A stretch of 21,813 nucleotides of DNA, taken from assembly GCA_003665825.1 (NCBI GenBank), contig QPFY01000070.1, positions 1 to 21,813 of the forward strand. The letters run 5' to 3'. Under the pieces are notes generated by a model. It searched no databases, was not told where the DNA came from, and saw nothing but the letters and a program-made list of their open reading frames with translations. Shown one piece after another: positions 1 through 7,800 of the stretch (within the stretch, counting starts at the first letter, position 1; the number at the start of each line of letters is the position of its first letter). A program made the translations under genes and the position numbers. This DNA comes from Microbotryum silenes-acaulis (Eukaryota; Basidiomycota; Microbotryomycetes; Microbotryales; Microbotryaceae).

Positions 1-1
1 T

Positions 2-205
2 GCGCTCGGCACCCACGATAAGTCCGACCGATGTGCCGTGTTTGCCACCGCCTTCTTTTTGTCCAGCGCCCTTGACCTCGGTTTGCGACCGTTCTTCGTT
101 TGCCGTGTAACTGCGTACGACGCCATCTTGGGGCTGCCGTTTCTTAAGGACACAGGCATGCTCGTGGGTTGGGGCGCCTTCACCCGTCGCGCCCCGGCCT
201 TCGCA
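2..205 (+). pseudogene. Gypsy retropepsin (protease) C-terminal fragment
   Basis: Frame 2 is open from the window edge. It contains YDAILGLPFL followed by KDTGMLVGW, the typical C-terminal flap/helix segment of gypsy aspartic proteases (consensus DxILGxPFL). The catalytic DTG/DSG that should lie about 60-70 residues upstream is outside the window. After about position 190 the frame degenerates and the pol reading continues one frame further on (phase 0), so a frameshift separates protease from RT. In an active element this enzyme would cleave the gag-pol polyprotein. Confidence 0.65.
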
Positions 206-221
206 ACCCGTCGCCCAGGGT

Positions 222-1166
222 ATGCACGAATGGGATCGAGCCGTCACCGTAGCACCTATCTTATCCGGTTCTGCCCTTGGCTGCAATCACCCTGGGTTGC
301 TCCCCGACGACGAGATCATTGGTCTCGAGCCGCACAACCCAATGCTCGACGTCGTTGACGATCCGGCCCTCGAGGATTTGTCTGAGTCCGAAGCACGAAC
401 ACGATTGGCTGCCTTACTCGATAAATTTTCTGATGTGTTCGTAGATTCGCTACCGATGGATCGACTCCCACCGTACCGGCCAGTTAACCACGAGATCCCG
501 TTGATCGATCCCACCGAAAAGGTCAAGCCCCGGGTGTACCCCCTTGCCGACAAATATCGGAGCCAGTGGGCGGAACACTCAGCTAAGTACACTCGTGGTC
601 GATTTTGGGTTTCGGGTCCGATCGATTCTGCGGCTCCGGTCTTTGCGATTCCGAAGAAGAACTCCCAGACGGCTCGTTTCGTGATCGACCTCCGCGCGCG
701 CAACAGCAACACCGCCAAGCGTTTTTCGCCCATCCCGGACATGACCAATGTTCGATACGAGGTGGCTCGATCGCGCTATCGGTCCAAATTCGACGTGGCC
801 GCGGCATTTGAGCAGGTTCGGGTCATACCGGAGCACATCGATCGCACCGGCTTCGCAACGGTGACAGGCACGTACATGTCGCGGGTCATGCAGTTTGGTG
901 ACACCAATGCGCCCAATACCCTTAACCTCTTGACCTCGGCGATGTTCCAACCGTGTCTCTCGTTCGCCAAGATCTTTTTCGACAATGTTCACGTCCATTC
1001 CGATACCCGTCGCGCGCACTTGAGACACATCGAGATCCTGCTGATGACCTTGAGACACTACCGGTTCTACTTAGGATCCAAGAAATCCGAGTGGTTCTCA
1101 AAGTCGTTGGATTCCTTGGGCACCATCATCTCCGACGACGGCATCGAAGTCGACCCCGCCAAGTGG
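222..1166 (+). pseudogene. Gypsy reverse transcriptase, frameshifted, FFDN in place of the usual xxDD box
   Basis: Phase 0 encodes the RT entry region and palm of a gypsy RT. The order is the acidic connector ending KFSDVFVDSLP, the HEIPLIDP entry motif, FAIPKKN, RFVIDLRARN, motif A (SKFDVAAAFEQVRV, catalytic Asp), motif B (SRVMQFGDTNAPNT) and motif C (KIFFDNVHVHSD). Motif C should read Y/F-x-D-D, but the second Asp is Asn, codon AAT at 984-986. That removes one of the metal-binding carboxylates, so the copy is probably inactive apart from its frameshifts. After DGIEVDPAKW the frame shifts near 1166. The next frame continues with IRQWPIP and then DIQRFLGTVNWM, the canonical end of gypsy RT. 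Confidence 0.85.
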
Positions 1167-1830
1167 GGCGCGTATCCGTCAGTGGCCGATCCCTTGCAAC
1201 AAGTGCGACATCCAGCGTTTCCTCGGCACCGTCAATTGGATGCGAGATCACCTATCGCACCTCTCGACGATCTTGGAGCCAATCACCGCGTTGTTGGCGC
1301 AATCGACATCGTGGCGTTGGAACGAGCGAGAACAGCAGGCTTTCGATACCGTCAAGTCCCTCGTGCCAGCAACACTGCGACCGATCGACGGCGCCAAGAT
1401 CACCTCGGGCGAGCACAAGATGTACCTGTTCACGGATGCCAGTCGGGTTGGCATTGGCGCTTGTCTGGCGTCCGGTCCCACCCGTTCGCAGGCCGTTCCT
1501 ACGCGATTCTTTTCCGCTAAGTTCAACGGCGCTCAGCTCAACTATCATGTCACTGATAAAGAGTTCTTGGCTGTCGTCTCGGCGTGTCGGGCGTTCGAGC
1601 AGCACTTGATCGGTTATCCCTTTGTCATCGTCACCGACCATCAGGCCCTTCGCACAATAAAAACCCAAAAACTGCGCCAGACGCCTCGGCACATCCGCAT
1701 GTGTCTCGAACTCAGCCGTTTCGACTTCGAATTCGAATTCATCGCGGGCAAAAACAATTCCTTAGCCGATTCGTTGTCGCGTCTGTGGGAGGTCAAGGAG
1801 GGTTCACACGAGGATCAGGTCAAGGAGAAT
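1167..1830 (+). pseudogene. Gypsy RT thumb/connection and RNase H domain
   Basis: Phase 1 begins with the RT-RNase H connection (DIQRFLGTVNWMRDHL and a P-I-T-A-L-L segment). It continues into a gypsy-type RNase H: LFTDASRVGIGACL (first catalytic Asp), NYHVTDKEFLAVV (Glu), FVIVTDHQALRTI (Asp) and FIAGKNNSLADSLSR at the end. All expected RNase H landmarks are seen and this stretch is uninterrupted, but it is out of frame with the RT before it. The role would be degrading the RNA template during reverse transcription. After about 1800 the sequence becomes an acidic Glu-rich linker that runs into the tandem duplication. Confidence 0.85.
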
Positions 1831-2237
1831 GAGTTGGAGGACATGTTCTTTGATGGAGAACGCCACGAATTCACTACACCCGGTGAGAGCCTCCCCGAGG
1901 AACGTCCTCCACCTCACCATCTCCCGATCGGTTGCCTCCTGTTGATTTTGCCCTCGGGCCCCAAGGCCAGGATGGTGAGGCAGGTTCTCCGGATACTAAC
2001 GCGTTCAAGGAGGAATCGCAAGACGAGGACGTGAATGGACAGGAATTAGGGAATTTGTTCTTGAAGGAAGAATGCACGAGTTCACTACGCCCGGTGAGAG
2101 CCTCCTCGAGGAACATCCTTACACCTCACCTTCGCACGATCGGTTGCCGGCTGTTGATTGTGCCTTCGGGCCCTGGGGACACGGTTACAATGCAGGCTCT
2201 CCCGGTTCCCATCACCTCGCCGAGAACATAATGGACG
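1822..2237 (+). repeat. Diverged tandem duplication (period about 208 bp) in the gypsy RNase H-integrase linker
   Basis: Two adjacent copies of a roughly 208 bp unit are recognisable. Each includes a segment encoding HEFTTPGESL, at 1864 and again at 2072, followed by a Pro/His-rich stretch, a CGATCGGTTGCC block and a GCCxTCGGGCCC block. The copies differ by many substitutions and sit in different frames, so the duplication is not recent. In protein terms it would lengthen the linker between RNase H and integrase by about 70 residues. Confidence 0.75.
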
Positions 2238-2900
2238 CCGTCGATTTGTCTACCGGCCCCTTCCTCCTCCCATCGTCGTCAATCGAGTTCACGCTATCGC
2301 TGCGGCCCCGGCCAACGACCCGCCCATTCCGGTTGATGCCGACGCTGATGAACTCGATTTGTTGGGAGTCACTGCCGATGCGGTCAACGACGCACCTGTA
2401 GTCCATCGGCCGCCTGATCCACTGCCCCAACTCTTCCTCGACACCATCATCCGAGCATACGCCAACGATTCGCAAGCCCAGGTCATCATTACCGACCCGA
2501 TATCATGGCCTATGTTTCGGGTGACCGAGGAAGGGAGGATCTTGCGCGTACATCCAGATGAGTCTCTTTCCCTGTTTGTGCCTCGTGGTCTCGCTACCGG
2601 CGTCGTCGATTCCGACAAGGTCCCGTCGCTGCGCGAGCTCGTGCTTTCGGAGATACATCGGAGCGTCGGGCACGCGGGATATCGCATCACCTTGGCCGCC
2701 ATACGTCCTTTGTATTGGTGGTCGTCCATGTCTGCCGATTGCGCTGAGTTCTGCCGTTCATGCGAAGACTGTGCCCGCGGCAAGGCGTCCACTCAAGTTC
2801 CCTATGCCGACTGCACCCAATGCCGATCCCTCCGGTCCTTGGGAACAAGTGGCGATCGACTTCATGACAGGACTGCCTCCGGTCGAGTTCGAAGGGATGA
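2238..2900 (+). pseudogene. Gypsy integrase, N-terminal zinc finger and start of catalytic core, truncated
   Basis: Phase 1 encodes a linker and then the HHCC zinc finger: EIHRSVGH (H-x4-H, first His at 2656) and CRSCEDCARGK (C-x2-C), separated by about 30 residues with an RPLYWW motif. Near 2800 the frame shifts to phase 2, which reads DPSGPWEQVAIDFMTGLP. That is the start of the DDE core with its first catalytic Asp. The reading then hits the X boundary at 2901. The second Asp, the Glu and any C-terminal chromodomain are missing, so the integrase cannot work. Confidence 0.85.
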
Positions 2901-3430
2901 TGACAGGCGACGTCCGCAGGGATGACGTCGTCTACACGCGTTGGTGCGAGGGGGTGGGATTTCAGGAAGCGTCGGCTGTTGCGGCGGCAGTCGACAGAGG
3001 ATCAACCGAGGAGGGGAGTCGGTCGAGAGGCTCGCAGGAAATCAAGTATAACGGACTTAATTCCCAAACGATCGACAAGAAGAGGAAGGGCAACAAACAA
3101 GAAGAGCGGACCAAGCTCCGGGGGAAGGTGCTAAGACAAAAGGAAGGGACTGCTCCAGGCACAGAGGGGACTCAGCCAAATCAACCACTCCAAGAGGTCG
3201 CCTCAGGGGTCAAAAGGATTGCTCGCGGGAGCACCGGTAAAAACCCTGAAGCCGCGCCTCGGCTAACAAAAAGATAAAACAAACCAAAAGAAGATTGCGC
3301 TCTGGGCGCATCGAACCCTCGACCACCGAGTGCGCGCCCACGCGCCTCACGCCTACGCCATCACGCCGACGATGCTTGAAACAAGGCAAGCATCCGGTCA
3401 AGTCAACTCTACCCACATATAGCCTTGGGG
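2901..3430 (+). repeat. Repeat X, left copy (530 bp, unclassified)
   Basis: An inverted copy of the same 530 bp lies at 20779-21308, about 98% identical by eye. Differences are single-base indels in homopolymer runs and a few transitions. Both copies start abruptly with TGACAGGCGACGTCC, next to unrelated flanks: gypsy integrase here, other sequence on the right. That end is therefore a genuine element terminus. In the right copy X continues directly into the Y sequence. Here LINE-A interrupts at AGCCTTGGGG. No protein family is recognised. Two GACGTC motifs lie in the first 35 bp. A tRNA-like pair of pol III boxes lies on the opposite strand. It could be part of a non-autonomous or internally deleted copia derivative, because Y ends in copia-like coding sequence. 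Confidence 0.8.
3265..3380 (-). ncRNA. tRNA-like pol III box A/box B relic inside repeat X (left copy)
   Basis: On the minus strand TGGCGTAGGCG (3350-3360) resembles box A and GGTTCGATGCG (3307-3317) resembles box B. Their starts are 43 bases apart, the usual spacing in tRNA genes. T-rich runs that could stop pol III follow. A D-arm can be drawn (GCGT/GCGC). The T-stem has two mismatches and no acceptor stem closes, so this is not a working tRNA. A tRNA-derived SINE-like head or a tRNA pseudogene are the two options. The same arrangement occurs in the right copy of X. Confidence 0.25.
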
Positions 3431-3522
3431 GCATCTTTCATCTTTCATCCCAATCGCACTACCCTACCTCTGCAAACGTCAATACATCGAATACATCAAC
3501 TGCTACACCAGCTATCGACCCG
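3431..3522 (+). other. LINE-A 5' UTR
   Basis: This 92 base leader lies between the empty-site junction and the ORF1 start. It opens with a short tandem run, CATCTTT twice and then CATCCC (3432-3451). The rest is C/A-rich and has no long ORF. LINEs usually carry an internal pol II promoter here, but I see no diagnostic element. Confidence 0.5.
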
Positions 3523-4690
3523 ATGTCCGACCAGGCACCGCCTGATCCGGGCCGCGGCCCTCCGGAGCCGGCAGCGACGGGACAACCACGTGGTGACGCG
3601 GGGGCGGAAGCCGATGCCGCCGAGGGACCAGCGAACCCCGGCCTAGCGCTGTACCAGGAAAAGCGTGATGAAGAAAAGAAGAGGAAAGAGGATGTCGCGA
3701 GAATCCTGAAGATGATCAGTGTCGAAGATGGCACACGCCAGGGCACCCGCATCCTTGTGCTCAAAGACGCACTCGGCTTCGGCAAGGACCGGGCCACCTC
3801 CCTGCGCTTCAGCGCACTCAATGCAACGAAACCAATTACCGACACGTCTGGTGCCGTTCTGGAAGTCACGTTCGAACACACCGGCGTGGCCACCGAACGC
3901 GAGAAGTCCGAGTTGTACTCGAAGGTGCTCCGTACCCTGTCGCCCGACACGTCGTTGTGTTTTAACCTGCCCGCAGGAGTTGTCCTCCGCCCGAGCTCCA
4001 GAAATACGCTCCAATCATCCATGGAGTCGCACCGGAATCGATCATCCAAAGCGGTAACACCCGGTTCAAGTTCGTGGTGCGCTGCGCTAGCGCAGCGGCG
4101 CTCGACCAAGTCCACGACGCGGCGACCAAGATCGAGTGGAAACGCTCCTTTGCCCAAGTCCGCAAGCGCTTGGCGTTCGTCAAAAATGTCGTCGAACTGC
4201 GTTTCATTATCAGTCCTGAGGCCGAATACACGAACGACGACCTCTGGAACAAACTGCAAGGCGTCGTCGCCAAGCTTACCGGGGACGGCCACAAGTGCGA
4301 CTTGCTCCAACTCCAGCAGCCTCTAACGGTCGTTCAAGGCTCGTACCTCGTCGCTCGAGGAAACTACGCGGCCATCGTCCAGTTCGACGACGACGACCTG
4401 TTCAAGAACAACGGTGCTCAACTTAGGCAGGTTCTACCGACGAGGATCGACCTTCGGGGACGACTCGCAACACTCACGCCCCTTCGCCACGACTACGAGG
4501 CCGAAGCCTCGTGCCGCCGATGCGGCTTTGTAGGCCACTCCGACAACTGCGTTCAAAAGCCGGTCCAGCGTCAGCAGGCCTCCCAGAAAAACAACAACAA
4601 CCAAAGGCCCCAGGCCGAGCCCCAAAGCAACATCGAGCAAACCTCGACCCCCCAAAAACAACGCAGAGGTGATGTAGCCTCTCCCTCTCC
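3523..4690 (+). pseudogene. LINE-A ORF1 (gag-like, RNA-binding), frameshifted
   Basis: The start is the first ATG after the 5' junction, giving MSDQAPPDPGRG. The N-terminus is Pro/Ala/Gly-rich and disordered, then a charged helix (EKRDEEKKRKEDVARIL). Phase 1 runs to FNLPAGVV near 3985. The similar-looking continuation PPELQKYAP is in phase 0, so one base is missing there. Phase 0 then gives a folded region and a Cys/His knuckle CRRCGFVGHSDNC (C-x2-C-x4-H-x3-C, one residue shorter than the usual H-x4-C), followed by a Gln/Asn-rich tail. ORF1 proteins of this type bind LINE RNA in the ribonucleoprotein. Identity rests on position and the knuckle, and LINE-B ORF1 has the same architecture. Confidence 0.72.
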
Positions 4691-5515
4691 CCAATGTCTC
4701 CTGTCGCGTCCAAGCGTTCAAAGAAGAACGCATCTCCCACAAGGGACACTAACAACTCACCACGAGTCTACCCTACTCGTTCACAAAGCTCTACACCCAT
4801 AGCATCCGCCCCTCGCGGTTTCATCGTCGCCGCAAACCCATTCGCAAGTCTGGCCGGCGACGTAGCCGAGGAGGCGCAGGAGGAGCCCGCTCAGGCCCTC
4901 GAGGACGACGAGGACGCGATGAGCGTAGTCGAGGCACAGCTGGAACAACAGCAGGAGGTGCCGCCGCTGGAGCCTTCGGATCTGTCGGATCTGCAGGACC
5001 GCGGAGCGGAGGGGAACCAGGGGGAACACACGGAGACGAGTGACGCGGAAGAAGGGGAATCGCAGTCGGCCGAGACGGGGTCTGTGCCTGAGATTGTTTC
5101 GACGACTCCTGAGCATACCCCTGAGCTGACGCGCTCCCGATCGGCCAGTCACCATCAGCTTGATATGGACGGCCTTCCCGACGACTGGATGAATCGTGTG
5201 TCGGATCGCGAGCGCAAACAGGATGCTGGTCTATACGATGAGATCACCGAGTTGGACCGCACCCCGTCTGTGACCGGTTGGATGCCTTTGCCGTCTCCAG
5301 GTCCAGTGTTTGATCCCGAGCCCGAGCCCAAGCAGGAGGTGGACGAAGGAAGTTCCCAGGGTCTTCGCCGGTCCGAGCGTATCCAGCGTCTCACCAGCAT
5401 CGCGCGCACATCGGACTGGAACGAATCAACTGCTGCGGACCCGCTCCCCTCACCCACATTCGGACCTATGTTGTCCATCAAGGGAGCTGCTGCTGCAACG
5501 AAGGCGCGATCGTAA
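4673..5515 (+). CDS. LINE-A ORF1 C-terminal extension (acidic, disordered) in the -1 frame
   Basis: Phase 2 opens after a stop at 4670-4672, has an ATG at 4694, and runs 273 codons to TAA at 5513-5515. It overlaps the end of the phase 0 ORF1 frame by about 110 bases. The product is low-complexity: a Ser/Arg/Lys-rich start, a very acidic Glu/Gln middle, and a C-terminus with GLRRSERIQRL. No enzyme motif is seen. It is most simply the tail of ORF1 displaced by one lost base, since LINE-B ORF1 also ends in a long acidic Ser/Thr tail. A separate small ORF, or a programmed -1 shift, cannot be excluded. Its stop codon overlaps the ORF2 start. Confidence 0.6.
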   Translation, partial: CSLSLSPMSPVASKRSKKNASPTRDTNNSPRVYPTRSQSSTPIASAPRGFIVAANPFASLAGDVAEEAQEEPAQALEDDEDAMSVVEAQLEQQQEVPPLEPSDLSDLQDRGAEGNQGEHTETSDAEEGESQSAETGSVPEIVSTTPEHTPELTRSRSASHHQLDMDGLPDDWMNRVSDRERKQDAGLYDEITELDRTPSVTGWMPLPSPGPVFDPEPEPKQEVDEGSSQGLRRSERIQRLTSIARTSDWNESTAADPLPSPTFGPMLSIKGAAAATKARS

Positions 5516-5518
5516 TGA
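5513..5518 (+). promoter_or_regulatory. TAATGA stop-start overlap between ORF1 and ORF2
   Basis: The ORF1 stop TAA (5513-5515) shares its last base with the ORF2 ATG (5515-5517), giving TAATGA. A UAAUGA stop-start junction is known from the silkworm LINE SART1, where it couples ORF2 translation to ORF1 termination. The match here is exact. The function in this element is inferred. Confidence 0.7.
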
Positions 5519-7800
5519 TTGAGTTCATCATCATGACCTGGAACGTCAACAGGGGCTTCAATACCCCTGAACGACGTTGTCTGCTTCTTTCGTATCTCAC
5601 TTCGCTCACACCTCCCCCTTCTGCTATCCTTCTCCAGGAACACAATGTTCCTAAATCACGACAATCTCACATACGCCACGAGTACGCCCAGTCCCACCAG
5701 GGCGAGGCCTACTTTTCTCAACACTGCCTCACTTTGATTCCAAGCTCTTCTCCTCTTCTCGGTGGTCATTGTCGCACGCGTCAGTCTCTTGGCGGGCGCT
5801 TACTCGTGACCACCTTCGATGTGCGGGGTTCGACGGACGTCGTCGAACTCAACAATATCTACGCTCCGGTTCAACCCGCCGAGCGCCTCCTCTTCTTCAC
5901 CTCCCTTCACTTTCGGGCGACCGTCTCCTCTCACATTCGGGTCATCGCGGGCGATCTCAACGACTGCCCTATCCCCGCGGTGGATCGAGTGCGACAGGTG
6001 GACCGCCCGAACACCCACCACTGGCCCGCGCTTATGTCTCGGCTCGACGGGGCGTACACGGATGCCATTCGGCTCATGCACCCACTGTCGCCGGCGACCA
6101 CGCGCCCGCATCTCAGCAAGGACGGCCGGCTCATTTCGCGCGCGCGCATCGACTTTGTTCTGGTGCAGCGGCGACACGAGCGACGGATTGTTTCTGCTTC
6201 CACTCTGTACAATATCTCTCGATCCATGTCGGATCATCGACCGGTTACGGTCACATTTAGGCTGCGCGCAAGTGGTGCCGAGGTCGAAGCGGAGCTCTGC
6301 CTTCCCCAGGCGGCTCATTTTCTGACCCGCATCAACTCGTCGACCTTCAAACACACCGAGTTTAAGGAGTTCGTCACTCCTCTCCTTGAGCAAGCACCGT
6401 CTGGGGATCCGGTCGCGGACCTTCAGCGCGTACTCTCGGAGTCTCGGGTCCAAGCTCTCGAGCTGTCTCGGCGTCTGTTTCGGGAGCGCAACGCCCTCGA
6501 GATGATGCTGGTATCTCGACTGCAGGACATTGAGTCTCGTCGGGTGCTGAGTCCCTTTGACATCATCGACTGGACGAACACCCACGACGCTCTCACCAAA
6601 CTTGTGAACGAGCGAGCAAGGCAGTCCCGGATCAGGGCGCACGTTCCCGAGATTGCATCCGAGGAACGTCTCAGTCGTCCGGTTCATGCCAAACTGGCTG
6701 CTCGGTCCCGGGATGTGAAGTTTCAGAGTATCCGGCTCGCTGATGGCGAGCTCACCACTGACATTGAGCGCGCGCTCGAGCACACCCATTCTCATTTCCA
6801 GCAGCACTACCTTGTCGAAGCGAAGGATCCGGAACAGGTCGTGACGATGCGGGATGAGCTCTTGGGACCCATCAGATCAGCAAGACCTTGTGACGACCCG
6901 CTTTCCGACGCTCGCTTCCTTCGGCGCTTCTCGAATTCGCACGTCGACATTCTTGCCGAGCCCATCAGCGAGGCCGAGGTGCTCGCAGCGATTCGAACCA
7001 CGCACGAAGGTCGATCTCCGGGTCCTTCAGGGGTCCCCTATGAGATGTATCGAGCCTGCCCCTTGCTTTGGGCCCCTCTCTTGACTCGAGCCTACAACGA
7101 GCTGATTACTCGAGGCTCCCTTACTCCACAACAGAGCCAGGCGAATGTGCGCCTCTTGTTCAAACACAACAAACCTGGTGCAGCGCGGTGCGACCTCAAA
7201 TCGTATCGTCCGATCACCTTGCGGGAATGCGACTACAAGATCTTCACCAAGGTCTACGTGGCTCGTCTGAACCGGATCCTCCCCGATGTTCTTCCGGCCG
7301 GACAGCATGGGTTCGTCAAGGGGCGAAGACCAGCGGACGCGGCTTTGCATCTGAGGCTCCTGATCGACGAGATTAGGGGTCGTGGGGCAGAGTTCCCGAC
7401 AGCAGCGCTCCTCTCCCTGGATCAGAGCTCGGCTTACGACATGGTCGAGCACGATTGGGTCTTTGCGGTGTTTGAGGCTCTCGGCGCGCTGGAATCTTTC
7501 CAGCGCATCTTGCGGATGCTCTACAACGGCAAGACGTCCACAGCGCGGTACATTGTCAACGGTTTCCTTACCGAGACGGTGCGACTCCTGTGCGGTCTTG
7601 GCCAGGGCGATCCTCTCTCTTCTTCTGTCTGGGATGTGGTATTCCAACCCTTCCTTGATCCTCTCAGTCGACGCAACATTGCGCTGACTATCACTCTTCC
7701 GGAGCTGGCTCCTCGTCCGCAGACTCGATGCATCACCAATTTGGCGTTCGCGGATGACGCCGTCGTCGCTGTCGCTGGACCGGAAGCTATTGCTTCGCTC
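5515..7800 (+). CDS. LINE-A ORF2, N-terminal part: AP-endonuclease and reverse transcriptase
   Basis: The ORF starts at the ATG in TAATGA. Residues 1-250 are an AP-endonuclease with every landmark present: TWNVN (N10), LLQEHN (E42), NNIYAPV, AGDLNDCP (D147, N149), RARIDFVLV and MSDHRPV (D240, H241). It nicks the target and supplies the primer. Residues about 500-750 are the RT: SYRPITL, GQHGFVKGR, motif A LSLDQSSAYD (D636), motif B GLGQGDPLSSS and motif C LAFADDAVV (D747, D748). The catalytic set looks intact. The open frame nominally runs to 7833, but the true frame is lost around 7785-7803. There phase 0 takes over with RDWRLATNGRLNTDKTV, the expected RT continuation, which suggests one deleted base. 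ORF2 would originally have been about 1340 codons. Confidence 0.92.

Larger units (their letters stand above)
1..2900 (+). mobile_element. Ty3/gypsy LTR-retrotransposon pol remnant
   Basis: The domain order is protease, reverse transcriptase, RNase H, linker, integrase, which is the Ty3/gypsy order. The 5' part (gag and any LTR) lies outside the window. The reading frame changes at least four times (near 205, 1166, in the 1.9-2.2 kb linker, and near 2800), so the copy is dead. It stops abruptly at 2900 inside the integrase core, where repeat X begins. No 3' LTR or rest of integrase is found in the window. It is probably the oldest layer here, since it carries the most frameshifts and is cut by another repeat. 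Confidence 0.9.

Noticed and set aside
2901..3100. The start of X as a 5' LTR paired with the LTR-like sequence at 11099-11291
   Set aside because: The two sequences show no similarity, although both start with TG.
2901..3277. The ORF crossing from the gypsy integrase into X as a fusion protein
   Set aside because: The frame is open by chance across the insertion boundary. The X part is low-complexity and Lys/Glu-rich, and small indels between the two X copies disturb it.
5800..6807. A 335-codon minus-strand frame
   Set aside because: It is a shadow of the LINE-A endonuclease frame, where all catalytic motifs lie on the plus strand.
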